Assembly (NCBI GenBank): GCA_937876375.1
Contig: CALEHY010000009.1
Location: forward strand, 186,001-250,000
Direction of reading: 5' to 3'
Source: an uncultured Clostridia bacterium
GTDB taxonomy: Bacteria > Bacillota > Clostridia > Oscillospirales > Acutalibacteraceae
Length of the DNA: 64,000 nt
Shown: piece after piece, positions 26,640 to 36,737 of the stretch
How the letters are laid out: each line of letters begins with the position of its first letter
Numbering within the stretch: position 1 is the stretch's first letter
Translations under genes and position numbers: made by a program
Notes under the pieces: model-generated
Databases searched by the model: none
What the model saw: the letters and a program-made list of their open reading frames with translations, nothing else
Told to the model about the DNA's origin: nothing

Positions 26640-27911
26640 TTATATTCTGTTATAAACTATCTTACCATTGCAGATGGTAAGAACATTTTTACCGTATAGC
26701 TCCCAATCCTTAAAAGGAGTAGCTCGTCCCATTGTGACGAACTCGTCAGGATTTACGGTCCATTTTTCGTTCAAATCAAGTAGTGCCAAATCAGCAACTT
26801 CACCCACTGCGATTTTGCCACTGCCTAAATTGAATATTTCACGAGGTTTAACACTCATCAAGTCAATAAGCTTTTCAAGAGTGATAACCCCAGATTTAAC
26901 TAATTTTGTATACAGCACTGGGAATGCTGTTTCTAGTCCAACAACACCCATAGCTGAGCCAGCAAGACCCTTGCTCTTTTCCTCAGCTGAGTGAGGAGCA
27001 TGGTCGGTTGCAATAACGTCGATAGTACCATCAAGCAAGCCCTCGATAAGAGCAGCCTTGTCATCACTAGAACGAAGAGGTGGATTCATCTTAAATCTTC
27101 CATCCTCTTGCAAATCCTCATCACACATAGTGAGATAATGAGGTCCAGTCTCACAAGTAACCTTGACGCCATTTGCCTTTGCCTTGCGTACAATATCAAC
27201 GCTCTCCTTGGTGGAGATATGACATACATGATAATGCACACCAGTTTGCTCTGCAAGGACACAATCACGAGCAATTTGCTCATACTCGGACGCAGAGCAT
27301 ATGCCCTTATGTCCGTGCTCGTGGCAATAATTACCATCGTGGATATATCCACCCTTAAGTAAATCATTAACCTCACAATGAGCAGATATGATTTTGCCAA
27401 GTCTAGCACATTCTGTCATAGCTTTTTGCATATCATCACCAGCTTGAACACCGGTGCCATCGTCAGAAAAGCCAACAGCGATATCCTTTAGGCTGTCAAA
27501 ATCTACTAGCTCACCCTCACCCTTTCTACCAACAGTGATAGATGCGAAAGGATAAACATTAATCACAGCGTCACGATTGATAATATCGAGCTGTACATTC
27601 ATATTCTCTACAGAATCCGGAACTGGATTAATGTTTGGCATTGGGCAGACACCAGTGTAGCCACCAGCAGCTCCAGCCATAGTGCCAGACTTAATCGTCT
27701 CTTTATAAGAAAAACCGGGCTCACGAAGATGAACATGAACATCTACGAAACCCGGAATTAAATACTTATCCTGTGCATAAAAAACACGATCTACTCCATC
27801 AATAGAAATGGAGGCACTAATGGTATCAATTTTATCATTTTTAATTAATACATCATTTTTTACAAATCCGTTCCCGTCAAAAACGAGAGCATCTTTAACT
27901 AGAATAGTCAT
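26640..27911 (-). CDS. pyrC: Dihydroorotase
   Basis: Zinc amidohydrolase closing carbamoyl aspartate to dihydroorotate, class I type (423 residues). Metal-site motif DVHVHLREPG is near residue 57; further ligands sit in SAHCEV and HYHVCHIST, and the catalytic Asp in IATDHAPHS. It is the first gene of the operon, 18 bases from the predicted transcription start. SD is AAAGGG. Confidence 0.95.
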   Translation of the reverse strand: MTILVKDALVFDGNGFVKNDVLIKNDKIDTISASISIDGVDRVFYAQDKYLIPGFVDVHVHLREPGFSYKETIKSGTMAGAAGGYTGVCPMPNINPVPDSVENMNVQLDIINRDAVINVYPFASITVGRKGEGELVDFDSLKDIAVGFSDDGTGVQAGDDMQKAMTECARLGKIISAHCEVNDLLKGGYIHDGNYCHEHGHKGICSASEYEQIARDCVLAEQTGVHYHVCHISTKESVDIVRKAKANGVKVTCETGPHYLTMCDEDLQEDGRFKMNPPLRSSDDKAALIEGLLDGTIDVIATDHAPHSAEEKSKGLAGSAMGVVGLETAFPVLYTKLVKSGVITLEKLIDLMSVKPREIFNLGSGKIAVGEVADLALLDLNEKWTVNPDEFVTMGRATPFKDWELYGKNVLTICNGKIVYNRI

Positions 27912-27935
27912 AGTGCACGCCCTTTCTAGGTCTCT

Positions 27936-27964
27936 ATTATATTATAATATGCAGCATCAGTCAA
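27936..27964 (-). promoter_or_regulatory. Promoter of the pyr operon
   Basis: Minus-strand TTGACT (27959-27964), 17-base spacer, TATAAT (27936-27941). The resulting 5' leader is only about 18 nt, leaving no room for a PyrR-binding loop or attenuator hairpin. Confidence 0.7.
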
Positions 27965-28065
27965 CACAAATTTCATAATAAATAGTTACAAACTTATGAC
28001 AAAAAACATTACACTTTCATACAAAATTATCAGAGTATGATTTTAGTGACAATTTGTATTATATA

Positions 28066-28094
28066 TTGATAATATAGTTGGATTAATATATAAT
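28066..28094 (+). promoter_or_regulatory. Predicted promoter of the GH4-kinase operon
   Basis: TTGATA (28066-28071), 17-base spacer, TATAAT (28089-28094), with GAGGTGATA as SD just after it. Confidence 0.6.
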
Positions 28095-28111
28095 ATTAGC
28101 GAGGTGATAAT

Positions 28112-29482
28112 ATGAAACTAGCTGTTATTGGTGGCGGTGGTGTAAGGAGTATGTTCCTTGCAAAGAGCATCGCTAACAGATGCGATGAGCTCGGTATTGA
28201 TGAGCTCGTATTCATGGATAATAATGCTGAAAAGCTAAGAATATTTGGTGGTATGGCAAAAAAGGTTGCAGAGATACTCTGCCCTAGCCTAAATTTTTGG
28301 CTAACCACTGATGGCAAAGAGGCTATTGCTAATGCTGACTATGTCATCACGACCATTCGTGAGGGTGAGGACGTGATGAGAGTGCAAGACGAGAGGATTG
28401 CGCTAAAATACGGTCTACTAGGTCAAGAGACTACAGGTGCTGCTGGGCTCAGCTTTGCGATGAGGTCTGTTACAGCACTACAGGAATACTGTGAGATGGT
28501 AAAGAAATATGCCAAGCCAAACTGCAAGGTGTTCAATTTCACAAACCCAGCTGGTGTAGTTAGTCAAACTCTACGAGATATGGGGTATGATTTTACATAC
28601 GGTATCTGTGATGCTCCAAGTGGTATGCTATACAGCTTTGCAAAGCTATATGGTGCTGATGAAAACAGCATCAAGGGTGAGGTATATGGACTAAATCACC
28701 TAAGCTACTTTTCATCCATCACTATTGATGGCAAGGAAATTATGCAAGAGCTAATCGAAAATGATGAGGCTTATGAAAAGACAGATATGAGATATTTCTC
28801 AAAGCAGCTACTAAGAGAAAGAGGCTGTGTGCTCAACGAATATCTATACTATTTCTACTACAGAGAGCAGGCTATCGAAAACATTCTAAAGGCAAACAAA
28901 ACTCGTGGTGAACAGATATGTGAAATCAATAGAGCCATGATTGAGGAATTAAAGAATGTCGATATCGAGACAGAGTTCGACAGGGCTATGGAAATATTTG
29001 ACCACTGGTATGGTGAAAGAGAAAACAACTACATGGCTAGTGAAACTGGTGTAAAGCGAAATGTTATGTGGCATTTTGACGTAAATGAAAAGGACAATGG
29101 TGGATACGCTGGCGTTGCACTAAAGTTCATCGAAATCGTCAACAGTGGCAAGAGTGACAGTATGATATTCTGCACTGCAAATGAGGGTGCTATCCCTACT
29201 CTACGAGATGATGACGTGGTTGAAATTACTTGTGAGGTATCAAAGGACGGTGTTGTGCCACACAAGTTCACTATGGATATGGTTGATGAGCAGAATTTAG
29301 AAATCATTAGACGAGTTAAAATGTACGAAAGATTATCCAGCGAGGCTATAAGAACAAAAAGCAGACAAAAGGCTGTTGAAGCGTTGACGATGCACCCACT
29401 TGTTAACTCATACTCATTAGCTACGAAGCTCATTGATGATTACATGGATCTAAACAAGAATTATGTAAAGGAGTGGAAGTGA
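28112..29482 (+). CDS. GH4-family 6-phospho-glycosidase (6-phospho-beta-glucosidase-like)
   Basis: NAD+- and metal-dependent glycosidase of family GH4, 456 residues. The Rossmann start is AVIGGGGVRSMF, then YVITTIREG. FNFTNPAGVV and the CDAPSGML region supply the metal-binding Cys and substrate loop. GLNHLSYF holds the second metal ligand His and resembles the CelF-type (beta) subgroup more than alpha-glucosidases. GH4 enzymes cleave sugars already carrying a 6-phosphate. Its partner here is a PfkB kinase rather than a PTS, so the phosphorylated substrate's source is not shown. Confidence 0.85.
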   Translation: MKLAVIGGGGVRSMFLAKSIANRCDELGIDELVFMDNNAEKLRIFGGMAKKVAEILCPSLNFWLTTDGKEAIANADYVITTIREGEDVMRVQDERIALKYGLLGQETTGAAGLSFAMRSVTALQEYCEMVKKYAKPNCKVFNFTNPAGVVSQTLRDMGYDFTYGICDAPSGMLYSFAKLYGADENSIKGEVYGLNHLSYFSSITIDGKEIMQELIENDEAYEKTDMRYFSKQLLRERGCVLNEYLYYFYYREQAIENILKANKTRGEQICEINRAMIEELKNVDIETEFDRAMEIFDHWYGERENNYMASETGVKRNVMWHFDVNEKDNGGYAGVALKFIEIVNSGKSDSMIFCTANEGAIPTLRDDDVVEITCEVSKDGVVPHKFTMDMVDEQNLEIIRRVKMYERLSSEAIRTKSRQKAVEALTMHPLVNSYSLATKLIDDYMDLNKNYVKEWK

Positions 29483-30399
29483 TGGCTTTTATCGCAGGAG
29501 CAGGTGCTACAAATGTCGACCTACTATATCAAGGTATGGAGAGGATACCTGGTGTTGGTGAGGAGCTGTACTGCAAGGATTTTGATTTACAGCTAGGTGG
29601 TGGACTACCAGCGACGCTAATCAATCTTGGCAGACTTGGTATAGAGACAAGGATTGCAACAGAGCTGGGTGATGACATATTCTCAAACTTTGCAAGAGAG
29701 AAATTCATTGCAAATGGTGTTGTTCCAACTAATCTATACAAGGGCAACAAAATACCACTGAACATTACCTCTGCAATTATTCTGCCAGATGACAGAACAT
29801 TCTTCACATATGGTCAGGGAGATATTCATCCAGATGATGAGGCAAAAGAGACCTTTTATAACATTGCAAAAGGGTCAAAAATCTGTATGATGCAGTTGGG
29901 CGGTTTCATTGACGTGTACAAAAAGCTACATGATGAAGGCACAATATTGGTGCTAGATACAGGATGGGATGACGAAATGTCGTTCGAGAAATACCATGAT
30001 TATCTTGAAATCGCAGATTACTACACACCTAATCAAAAGGAAGCAAAAAGAATAAGCAACACCGACACAGCAGAGGCAGCTGCAAGGGCGTTGCAAAAAT
30101 ATTTTGACAAAGTTGTAGTAAAGGTTGACAAGGACGGCTGTATAGGAATAGACAATGATGAGCTATTCTATGTGCCAAGCATTAAGGAGTTCAAGCATAT
30201 TGACTCGACTGGTGCTGGCGATGCATTCTTGAGTGGATTCATGTACGGATTATTCTATGATTATTCACTAAAGGAGAGCATACTGTTCGGCAATCTAACT
30301 GGTGGTAAGTCAGTAACGGGTGTTGGTGCACTGACAGCGCACCTGACTGAAAATGAACTACTAGAATACAGAGATAAATATGCTGAATACATAAAATAA
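29482..30399 (+). CDS. PfkB-family carbohydrate kinase
   Basis: Ribokinase-fold sugar kinase of 305 residues, from the ATG at 29482, which overlaps the GH4 stop as TGATG and is matched to AAGGAG. The substrate side has DLQLGGGLPATLINLGRLG (PfkB signature 1 region) and TRIATELGDDIFS. The second signature is DSTGAGDAFLSGFMYG, with catalytic Asp in GAGD. The sugar cannot be told from sequence; co-transcription with GH4 suggests it acts on the sugar the phosphoglycosidase releases or uses. Confidence 0.88.
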   Translation: MAFIAGAGATNVDLLYQGMERIPGVGEELYCKDFDLQLGGGLPATLINLGRLGIETRIATELGDDIFSNFAREKFIANGVVPTNLYKGNKIPLNITSAIILPDDRTFFTYGQGDIHPDDEAKETFYNIAKGSKICMMQLGGFIDVYKKLHDEGTILVLDTGWDDEMSFEKYHDYLEIADYYTPNQKEAKRISNTDTAEAAARALQKYFDKVVVKVDKDGCIGIDNDELFYVPSIKEFKHIDSTGAGDAFLSGFMYGLFYDYSLKESILFGNLTGGKSVTGVGALTAHLTENELLEYRDKYAEYIK

Positions 30400-30440
30400 G
30401 AGGAGTCATTTAAAAAGATACTATATCGAAGGATAATGAA

Positions 30441-30475
30441 TAACGGAGCAGTTTTTTACTGCTCCGTTACTTTAA
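30441..30475. terminator. Terminator between kinase gene and the YD-repeat membrane protein
   Basis: AACGGAGCAGT / ACTGCTCCGTT stem (30442-30452, 30458-30468) with T5 loop; usable from both sides. Confidence 0.75.
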
Positions 30476-30526
30476 TGCTAAAATATCATGATCGCCTTAC
30501 AATCTTTAAATAGTTAACTTTTTGTT

Positions 30527-31885
30527 TTACCAATTATATTTATCGGACATAAATCCAGCATAACCAACTTTACCATTTTCATCATACTCGACTTCATTTA
30601 GGTATCGATATTTATTGTCTTTCTTGTCCTCGTGATATTCTGTATCAACATTATATTCATAATCAGCCACAACAAGAAGTCCTGTTTTCATATCAACAAG
30701 GCAATCCCAACCATCAACAGTTCCAATTTTGTTGCCATTCTTGTCATAAATATCATAGTTTGAATTGTAATCTTCCAAGCTATGAGTTTGATTTATATAT
30801 GTGTTGCCATCAGCATCATAGAACTTAATTGTTTCGCCTTTTACATATCTATTGCCCTTTAAATCATAGTGATAATAATTGTTGTCGGCATTAGAATCCT
30901 TCAATAATTGATAAAATGTGCTATTAATTCTAAATCTATATTTCTTTAACAGCTTTCCATTTTTATTGTATATTGCATTTGCAATTTGACGGTATGTGTT
31001 ACCATTTTTATCCTTATAAAGTTGAATATAGGAATCATCATCGAACGATTTTATTTCCATTTCATCCTGTTCTTCTCGAGTTAATGGAACAATTATTTCA
31101 CAATTTGCATCAGCAACCATTAAGCCAGTTTCTTCATTAATATAGCATTCGCCAAGATAGTACTGGACACTTCCATCCTCTGCCCTAACCTTAACATTGC
31201 AAGCCTCATAGTCGAAATAATAATCCTCAATTTCTTCTATTTTAAATATTTTTCCACTTTCATCATAATAGAGTACATCGTAAGGATTTTTATACACATT
31301 ACCCTTAACATCATAAAAAATGTTATCATTAAGATATGTATGTATACCAATTGCACCAGTAACAACGAGAGCTAAAATAATAACGCCCAATGCTGGAATT
31401 TTAATTAATCTTTTCTTTGTTGAAAATAAGTATGCACCTAAAAGTGGAACAGCAACAAGCAAAACACAAGAAACAACTAAAACAATACCCCAAACAAGTG
31501 GAAAAAACACAGTATATTCTGTTCCAAAAATACCAGTTATTCCCTCAATACTCATAAACTCAAAAGGATTGAATATACGAAGATTATAATGCAAATTGTC
31601 AAATGCAGTTATACCAAACACAATAATTGCATTCAACATAAAGGATATTGCGAGCAATAATTTCGAACGCTTTTTGTTATCCCTATCCCAAATTTTTGGA
31701 ATTGCAAAGCCACCAGCAAAAAACAAAATCATAGGAGCGCTAAAAATGTAAAACTCCTTGTAATCGTAAGTTAATTCATAGAAATTAACGCTAGTGAGTT
31801 TATATATAATATATGTAATTAGCAGTGCAACCAACAAGGAAATTGGCATAGCAAATACAGCTGATAATTGTTTTGATTTTTTCAT
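30527..31885 (-). CDS. Membrane protein with YD-like repeat tail, function unknown
   Basis: Not recognised as any named family. The first 190 residues hold five hydrophobic segments (about 8-33, 47-65, 75-95, 122-152, 160-180), so it is a multi-pass membrane protein. The remaining 270 residues are soluble and carry repeated short units: YDESGKIF, KDKNGNTY, YNKNGKLL, YDLKGNRY, YDADGNTY, YDKNGNKI, YDENGKVG. These resemble YD/RHS-like beta repeats but are widely spaced. The next gene upstream on this strand, ftsH, ends more than 170 bases away behind its own terminator, so it is probably monocistronic. Confidence 0.6.
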   Translation of the reverse strand: MKKSKQLSAVFAMPISLLVALLITYIIYKLTSVNFYELTYDYKEFYIFSAPMILFFAGGFAIPKIWDRDNKKRSKLLLAISFMLNAIIVFGITAFDNLHYNLRIFNPFEFMSIEGITGIFGTEYTVFFPLVWGIVLVVSCVLLVAVPLLGAYLFSTKKRLIKIPALGVIILALVVTGAIGIHTYLNDNIFYDVKGNVYKNPYDVLYYDESGKIFKIEEIEDYYFDYEACNVKVRAEDGSVQYYLGECYINEETGLMVADANCEIIVPLTREEQDEMEIKSFDDDSYIQLYKDKNGNTYRQIANAIYNKNGKLLKKYRFRINSTFYQLLKDSNADNNYYHYDLKGNRYVKGETIKFYDADGNTYINQTHSLEDYNSNYDIYDKNGNKIGTVDGWDCLVDMKTGLLVVADYEYNVDTEYHEDKKDNKYRYLNEVEYDENGKVGYAGFMSDKYNW

Positions 31886-32008
31886 ATTATCACCTCATCT
31901 ACTAAATATCATAAAAAGCTATTTATGACAAGGACTTCTCAAGTTATTTAATTTTTAATTTATAATTGTTACAACACCAAAGAATCTGTTAGCACCGAAC
32001 AAGAAAAT

Positions 32009-32047
32009 AACAGCCATAACGAAAGCAAAAACTTCGTTATGGCTGTT
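32009..32047. terminator. Terminator after ftsH (member of a repeated hairpin family)
   Basis: AACAGCCATAACGAA / TTCGTTATGGCTGTT perfect 15-base stem, loop AGCAAAAAC, followed on the minus strand by TATTTTC. In the minus orientation it is very similar to the hairpin at 59425-59462. Confidence 0.8.
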
Positions 32048-32058
32048 TCTCTTTTATT

Positions 32059-34050
32059 TTACTCTTCTGTTGTATTGTCTGAAATATCCTCTGCTGGAGT
32101 TTCCTCTGTTGTAATCTCCTCTACTGGAATATCTTCAACATTCTCTTCAACAGTTTCATCAACCGGTTCTTCGACAACAATCTCTTCAGCTGGTAACTCG
32201 CCATTCTCCATAAGAGATACAAACTGTGCACCAGTAATCTTTTCCTTTTCAATAAGAACATTGGCAACTAGCTCAAGCTGGTCGAAATGTTCAGTTAGAA
32301 TAGCATGAGTCTTATCATAACCCTCACGCATTAGGCGTTCAATCTCAGCATCGATACGAGCAGAGGTAGCCTCACTATAGTTATTAACTCTACCGTAATC
32401 CTTGCCAAGGAATACCTCGCCATTGCCATCATCATATACTACTGGACCAACAGAATCCGACATACCATACTTTGATACCATATTGCGACAAATCTCTGTA
32501 GCACGCTGTAGGTCATTAGATGCACCAGTTGAGATATCGCCTAGAGCGATAGCCTCTGCAACTCTACCACCGAATAGTGAGATAAGCTCACCAAGCATTT
32601 CGTTCTTCGAATTATAATTCTCCTCTTGTGGAGTGAACCAAGTATATCCACCAGCGCCAAGGCCACGAGGAATGATAGAAATCTCACGAACTGGGTCATA
32701 GCCCTCAACATAAAACGAAGCGACAGCGTGTCCAGCCTCGTGGAATGCAGTAAGCTTCTTTGCCTTTTCAGAAAACTTGTGTGACTTTTTCTCAACGCCA
32801 AGACCAACACGAGAGGTTGAATCAACAATCTCCTTTGAGGTGATAGCCTTCTTGTTTCTGCGAACAGCAAGGAGAGCAGCCTCGTTCATAAGGTTCTCCA
32901 AATCTGCACCAGTCATACCGACTGTGTCCATAGCGATATCGTGCAAATCAACGTCTGGAGCAAGTGGCTTATCCTTTGAATGAATTTTAAGGATTTCCTC
33001 TCTACCCTTTGCGTCAGGTCTATTTACAGTAATCTGACGGTCGAAACGACCAGGTCTCAACAATGCTGGGTCAAGGACGTCAGGTCTGTTGGTAGCAGCC
33101 ATAACAATGACACCAGAATTACTACCAAATCCATCCATCTCAACAAGCAACTGATTAAGTGTCTGCTCACGCTCATCGTTGCCACCGCCCATACCAGTAC
33201 CACGATGACGACCAACAGCGTCAATCTCGTCGATAAAGATAATTGCAGGGCTCTTTTTCTTTGCTTGTTCAAACAGATCACGAACACGAGAAGCACCGAC
33301 ACCAACATACATTTCTACGAAATCAGAACCAGAAATCGATAGGAATGGAGCGCCAGCCTCACCAGCAACAGCCTTTGCGAGCAAAGTTTTACCAGTACCA
33401 GGAGGGCCAACAAGAAGCACACCCTTTGGTATTCTAGCACCAAGCTGGGTATATCTGTCAGGCTCCTTTAGAAAATCGACAAGCTCTGCTAGCTCTGCCT
33501 TTTCCTCATCACAGCCTGCAACGTCATCAAACTTAATCTTGCTATCCTCTTCGTTAGCAACCTTTGGCTTAATTTTGCCAAAGCCAAGTGTACGATTGGT
33601 CTCATTACCGATGGTGCTACCCATACGCTTAATGAGCCAAATTGAAGTAAGAACAACAATAACACTAAGAATAATAGTAGGCATAAGGCTAACCCACCAG
33701 GAGTTGCTAGAGCCTTTCTTATAATTATACTTAATCTTCTTCGCTGGGTTAGTATCATTATACTCCCTAACGTAATCATTAACGTCATCAAGGAAATATG
33801 CAACAGATGGAACAGAATAGCTCTCTGTCTTTGTATCATCGGTGAACAGCTTGTATCTTAATGCACCGTTGCTCAAATCAAGCTCATACTCTGCAACCTG
33901 ATTTGTTCTAAACAAATCAACCACTTCGCTATATGCCTTTGTATCCTGCTTGCTCTGGGTGGTGAATAGGAATATCGCACCAATCATCAGAACTGGAATA
34001 AGGATATAGAAAATAATGGATTTCCAATTTTGAGATAAATTTTTTCTCAT
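32059..34050 (-). CDS. ftsH: ATP-dependent zinc metalloprotease FtsH
   Basis: Membrane-anchored AAA+ protease degrading misfolded and regulatory proteins. Two membrane helices (about 11-28 and 119-139) flank an outer domain. The AAA module has Walker A GPPGTGKT, Walker B IIFIDEID and the second region of homology [20 protein letters not shown]. The zinc site HEAGH is near residue 446, with the distal Asp ligand in the DLQRATEI region. The 663-residue protein ends in a Glu/Val/Thr-rich acidic tail ([19 protein letters not shown]). It is translationally coupled to tilS by TAATG. Confidence 0.97.
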   Translation of the reverse strand: MRKNLSQNWKSIIFYILIPVLMIGAIFLFTTQSKQDTKAYSEVVDLFRTNQVAEYELDLSNGALRYKLFTDDTKTESYSVPSVAYFLDDVNDYVREYNDTNPAKKIKYNYKKGSSNSWWVSLMPTIILSVIVVLTSIWLIKRMGSTIGNETNRTLGFGKIKPKVANEEDSKIKFDDVAGCDEEKAELAELVDFLKEPDRYTQLGARIPKGVLLVGPPGTGKTLLAKAVAGEAGAPFLSISGSDFVEMYVGVGASRVRDLFEQAKKKSPAIIFIDEIDAVGRHRGTGMGGGNDEREQTLNQLLVEMDGFGSNSGVIVMAATNRPDVLDPALLRPGRFDRQITVNRPDAKGREEILKIHSKDKPLAPDVDLHDIAMDTVGMTGADLENLMNEAALLAVRRNKKAITSKEIVDSTSRVGLGVEKKSHKFSEKAKKLTAFHEAGHAVASFYVEGYDPVREISIIPRGLGAGGYTWFTPQEENYNSKNEMLGELISLFGGRVAEAIALGDISTGASNDLQRATEICRNMVSKYGMSDSVGPVVYDDGNGEVFLGKDYGRVNNYSEATSARIDAEIERLMREGYDKTHAILTEHFDQLELVANVLIEKEKITGAQFVSLMENGELPAEEIVVEEPVDETVEENVEDIPVEEITTEETPAEDISDNTTEE

Positions 34051-35378
34051 TAAAAATTATCCTCCGTAGAGATATTTAGTAAAATAACACTTTGGGTAGT
34101 ATTATCGATCTTAACTCGTTCGTCACAGCAATAGCCATATACACCTATTATACCCTTTTCATCACATATAATAGGGATATTCTCTCTATCCTCAACATTA
34201 ATGTGATACTCATTAAACAGCTTTTTTAGGGATTTGGTAACATTTCGTCCGACTGGTGCAATCTCATCACCAGCATCACGAGAACGAACGAAGATTTCAC
34301 CAACTATTTTATCATAGTCGCAATAAAAGTCAAAATTTTTGCGCAAATGTTCACAGTTAGTTAAAAAATCAGAACGAGAAGTAATCTGTTTCTTAATTTT
34401 TACATTGTCGAAATCAAATGTTTCTTCAAAAATAGCAATTCGTAGCCTATTCTTATCCGAAATTGCGAAGTAATTATTCTTTATCTGGTATCTGCCAGGC
34501 TTTTTTGTTAAATCATAGACACCGTTAAGATGCAAATCATCTAGTGAAATATCATATAGCGATACGAATTTAATAATAGCACGCTTAATGATAGAGATAT
34601 GATATGTATTAAGCTTGTCAAGTGACAAAGCATTTTTCTTAAAGCAAGCGTCAAGGCACTTGTTTGCCTCGTTATCGAGATAATCCTCATCAGCCTTAAC
34701 ACTTTCAATAAATCTTGAAAACACATTCTCAAATGAAGGGTTAAGCTCAGTAAATTTTGGCACAATCTCGTGTCTAATATAATTTCTAGTATACTCGTTA
34801 TTCAAATTTGTCGAGTCCACCCTATATGGAACGCCAAGCTCATCACAAGCCAAGCGTATATCCTCACCTGTAACGTTAATAAGTGGACGGATTATATTAT
34901 CCCTAACAGCTGGAATACCACAACAGCCCTTAATAGAGGTGCCTCGTGACAGACGAAACAGCACAGTTTCTACATTATCGGACAAATTATGTGCTGTGGC
35001 AATCTTGTCAGCATTGAACGACCTAAAGAAATCATATCGCATATTGCGAGAATATTCCTCAACAGTCATACCCTGCTCCTTTGCGCCATTGACAGCATCG
35101 ATAGAAAGCTGTTTGAATGTTATGTCATTATCAGCACAAAATTGCTCAACAAAAGAAGAGTCATCAAGTGACTCTTGTCCTCTAATGCCGTGCTCCACAT
35201 TTGCTACGATAATATTCAGCCTCTGCTCATCCCTAATGGATAACAAAAAGCTAAGTAGTAGCATAGAGTCTGCACCACCAGAAACACCAACGACAATGGT
35301 GTCTCCAGTGGATAGCATATTATATTCAGTTATAGTAGAATTGATTTTGTTAAAAATCTTAATTGTACTCTCTGACAT
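34050..35378 (-). CDS. tilS: tRNA(Ile)-lysidine synthase
   Basis: Modifies the C34 wobble base of the CAU anticodon tRNA-Ile to lysidine so that AUA is read as Ile, important here because ATA codons are common. Start at ATG 35378 (MSESTIKIF), 20 bases inside dnaB; the longer frame would add dnaB-overlapping residues. PP-loop VSGGADSM (about 31-38), TAHNLSDNVETVLFRLSRG (substrate-binding) and NYIRHEIVP follow, with a C-terminal TilS domain that includes VGRNVTKSLKKLFNEY. Length 442. Confidence 0.95.
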   Translation of the reverse strand: MSESTIKIFNKINSTITEYNMLSTGDTIVVGVSGGADSMLLLSFLLSIRDEQRLNIIVANVEHGIRGQESLDDSSFVEQFCADNDITFKQLSIDAVNGAKEQGMTVEEYSRNMRYDFFRSFNADKIATAHNLSDNVETVLFRLSRGTSIKGCCGIPAVRDNIIRPLINVTGEDIRLACDELGVPYRVDSTNLNNEYTRNYIRHEIVPKFTELNPSFENVFSRFIESVKADEDYLDNEANKCLDACFKKNALSLDKLNTYHISIIKRAIIKFVSLYDISLDDLHLNGVYDLTKKPGRYQIKNNYFAISDKNRLRIAIFEETFDFDNVKIKKQITSRSDFLTNCEHLRKNFDFYCDYDKIVGEIFVRSRDAGDEIAPVGRNVTKSLKKLFNEYHINVEDRENIPIICDEKGIIGVYGYCCDERVKIDNTTQSVILLNISTEDNF

Positions 35379-36720
35379 TATCAACAGCTCTAAATCTAGT
35401 GAATTCCTTATCAAAGGACAGCTCAATTGTACCAGTCTGTCCATGACGGTTCTTTGCAACGATGAGCTCTGTACGGCTCTCGTCTATTTCATCCTGCTTG
35501 TCATCAGCGACCTCACTCTTGTAATACTCCTCACGATATAGGAACATTACAATATCAGCATCCTGCTCGATAGAACCAGACTCACGAAGGTCGGATAGCT
35601 GTGGCTTATGGCTCTTTCCTCTACCCTCTGTACCACGAGATAGCTGGGCACAGCAGATAACTGGGATATTAAGGTCCTTTGCCATCATCTTTAGGTTACG
35701 AGTAATCTCAGATACCTCTTGCACACGATTCTCCTTGTGAGATGCTGATTGAACAAGACCAAGGTAATCGATGATGATACACTCAACGTCCTTCATACGA
35801 CGAACACGAGACTTGATTTCTGGAACAGTGATAGAAGAGGTATCATCAAGATAAAGCTCAACATTATTGAATGCTGAAGCAGCGTTACCTATTCTAATCC
35901 ACTCATCATCGCTAAGCTCACCAGTACGGAACTTTTGTGAGGTAACACCGGCTTGTGATGCAAGCAGACGCTCTGCAAGCTGTTCCTTGGTCATCTCGAG
36001 TGAGAAGAATATAGTCTTCTTTCTTGCTATCATAGAAACATTAGTAGCAAGGTTAAGTGCAAATGAAGTCTTACCCATAGCAGGACGAGCACCGATAAGA
36101 ATAAAATCAGATTTGTTAAGTCCTGTTATGTATTTATCAAGGATACCAAAGCCAGTTGGTATACCCTTAAAATCATCCTTGTTTTCGCCAGTAAGCTTTT
36201 CTAGCTTATCATAAACGCCATTAATAATAACATCCTTAATCTTAACTGGACCATTAGCCATCTTTCCCTGACGGATATCATATATTCTCTGCTCTGCACT
36301 ATCAAGGATAAGCTGCGCATCACCAGCACCACTGGTAGCATCCTCAATGATATCTTGAGATACCATAATTAGAGAGCGAAGATATGCCTGCTCCTGCACA
36401 ATCTTTGCATAGCGCTCGATATTAGCTGTAGAAGGAACGACCTGGCTTAGCTGTAGTAGATACTCTCTACCACCAACCAAGTCATATACCCCATCCTTTG
36501 CTAAATGGTCAGCAACAAGAACTGGGTCGATAGCACCATTAGTCTCGGTGAACATGGACATCATAACCGAAAAGATATGGCGATGCTGTGGCAAATAAAA
36601 GCTCTCAGCATTCACATAAAGTAGTGCATCCTCAATACACCTTGGTTCGATAAGAATACTACCAAGTACGCTCTGCTCTGCCTCTAGGTTATATGGTAAT
36701 GTAACATTTAATTCTGCCAT
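35359..36720 (-). CDS. dnaB: Replicative DNA helicase
   Basis: Hexameric fork helicase (DnaC in Bacillus nomenclature), 453 residues. The N-terminal domain (LPYNLEAEQSVLGSIL) is followed by a RecA-like motor with Walker A GARPAMGKTSFALN, MTKEQLAERLL, Walker B CIIIDYLGL, and the sensor/Arg finger region CCAQLSRGTEGR through LRESGSIEQDAD. Gene order rplI-dnaB-tilS-ftsH places it inside a replication/translation operon. It overlaps tilS by 20 bases. Confidence 0.97.
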   Translation of the reverse strand: MAELNVTLPYNLEAEQSVLGSILIEPRCIEDALLYVNAESFYLPQHRHIFSVMMSMFTETNGAIDPVLVADHLAKDGVYDLVGGREYLLQLSQVVPSTANIERYAKIVQEQAYLRSLIMVSQDIIEDATSGAGDAQLILDSAEQRIYDIRQGKMANGPVKIKDVIINGVYDKLEKLTGENKDDFKGIPTGFGILDKYITGLNKSDFILIGARPAMGKTSFALNLATNVSMIARKKTIFFSLEMTKEQLAERLLASQAGVTSQKFRTGELSDDEWIRIGNAASAFNNVELYLDDTSSITVPEIKSRVRRMKDVECIIIDYLGLVQSASHKENRVQEVSEITRNLKMMAKDLNIPVICCAQLSRGTEGRGKSHKPQLSDLRESGSIEQDADIVMFLYREEYYKSEVADDKQDEIDESRTELIVAKNRHGQTGTIELSFDKEFTRFRAVDNVREYN

Positions 36721-36737
36721 TTTAATACCTCTAAAAA

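Noticed and set aside
32541..33308. Antisense and off-frame readings in ftsH
   Set aside because: Low-complexity Leu/Val-rich shadows of the AAA domain, without SD.
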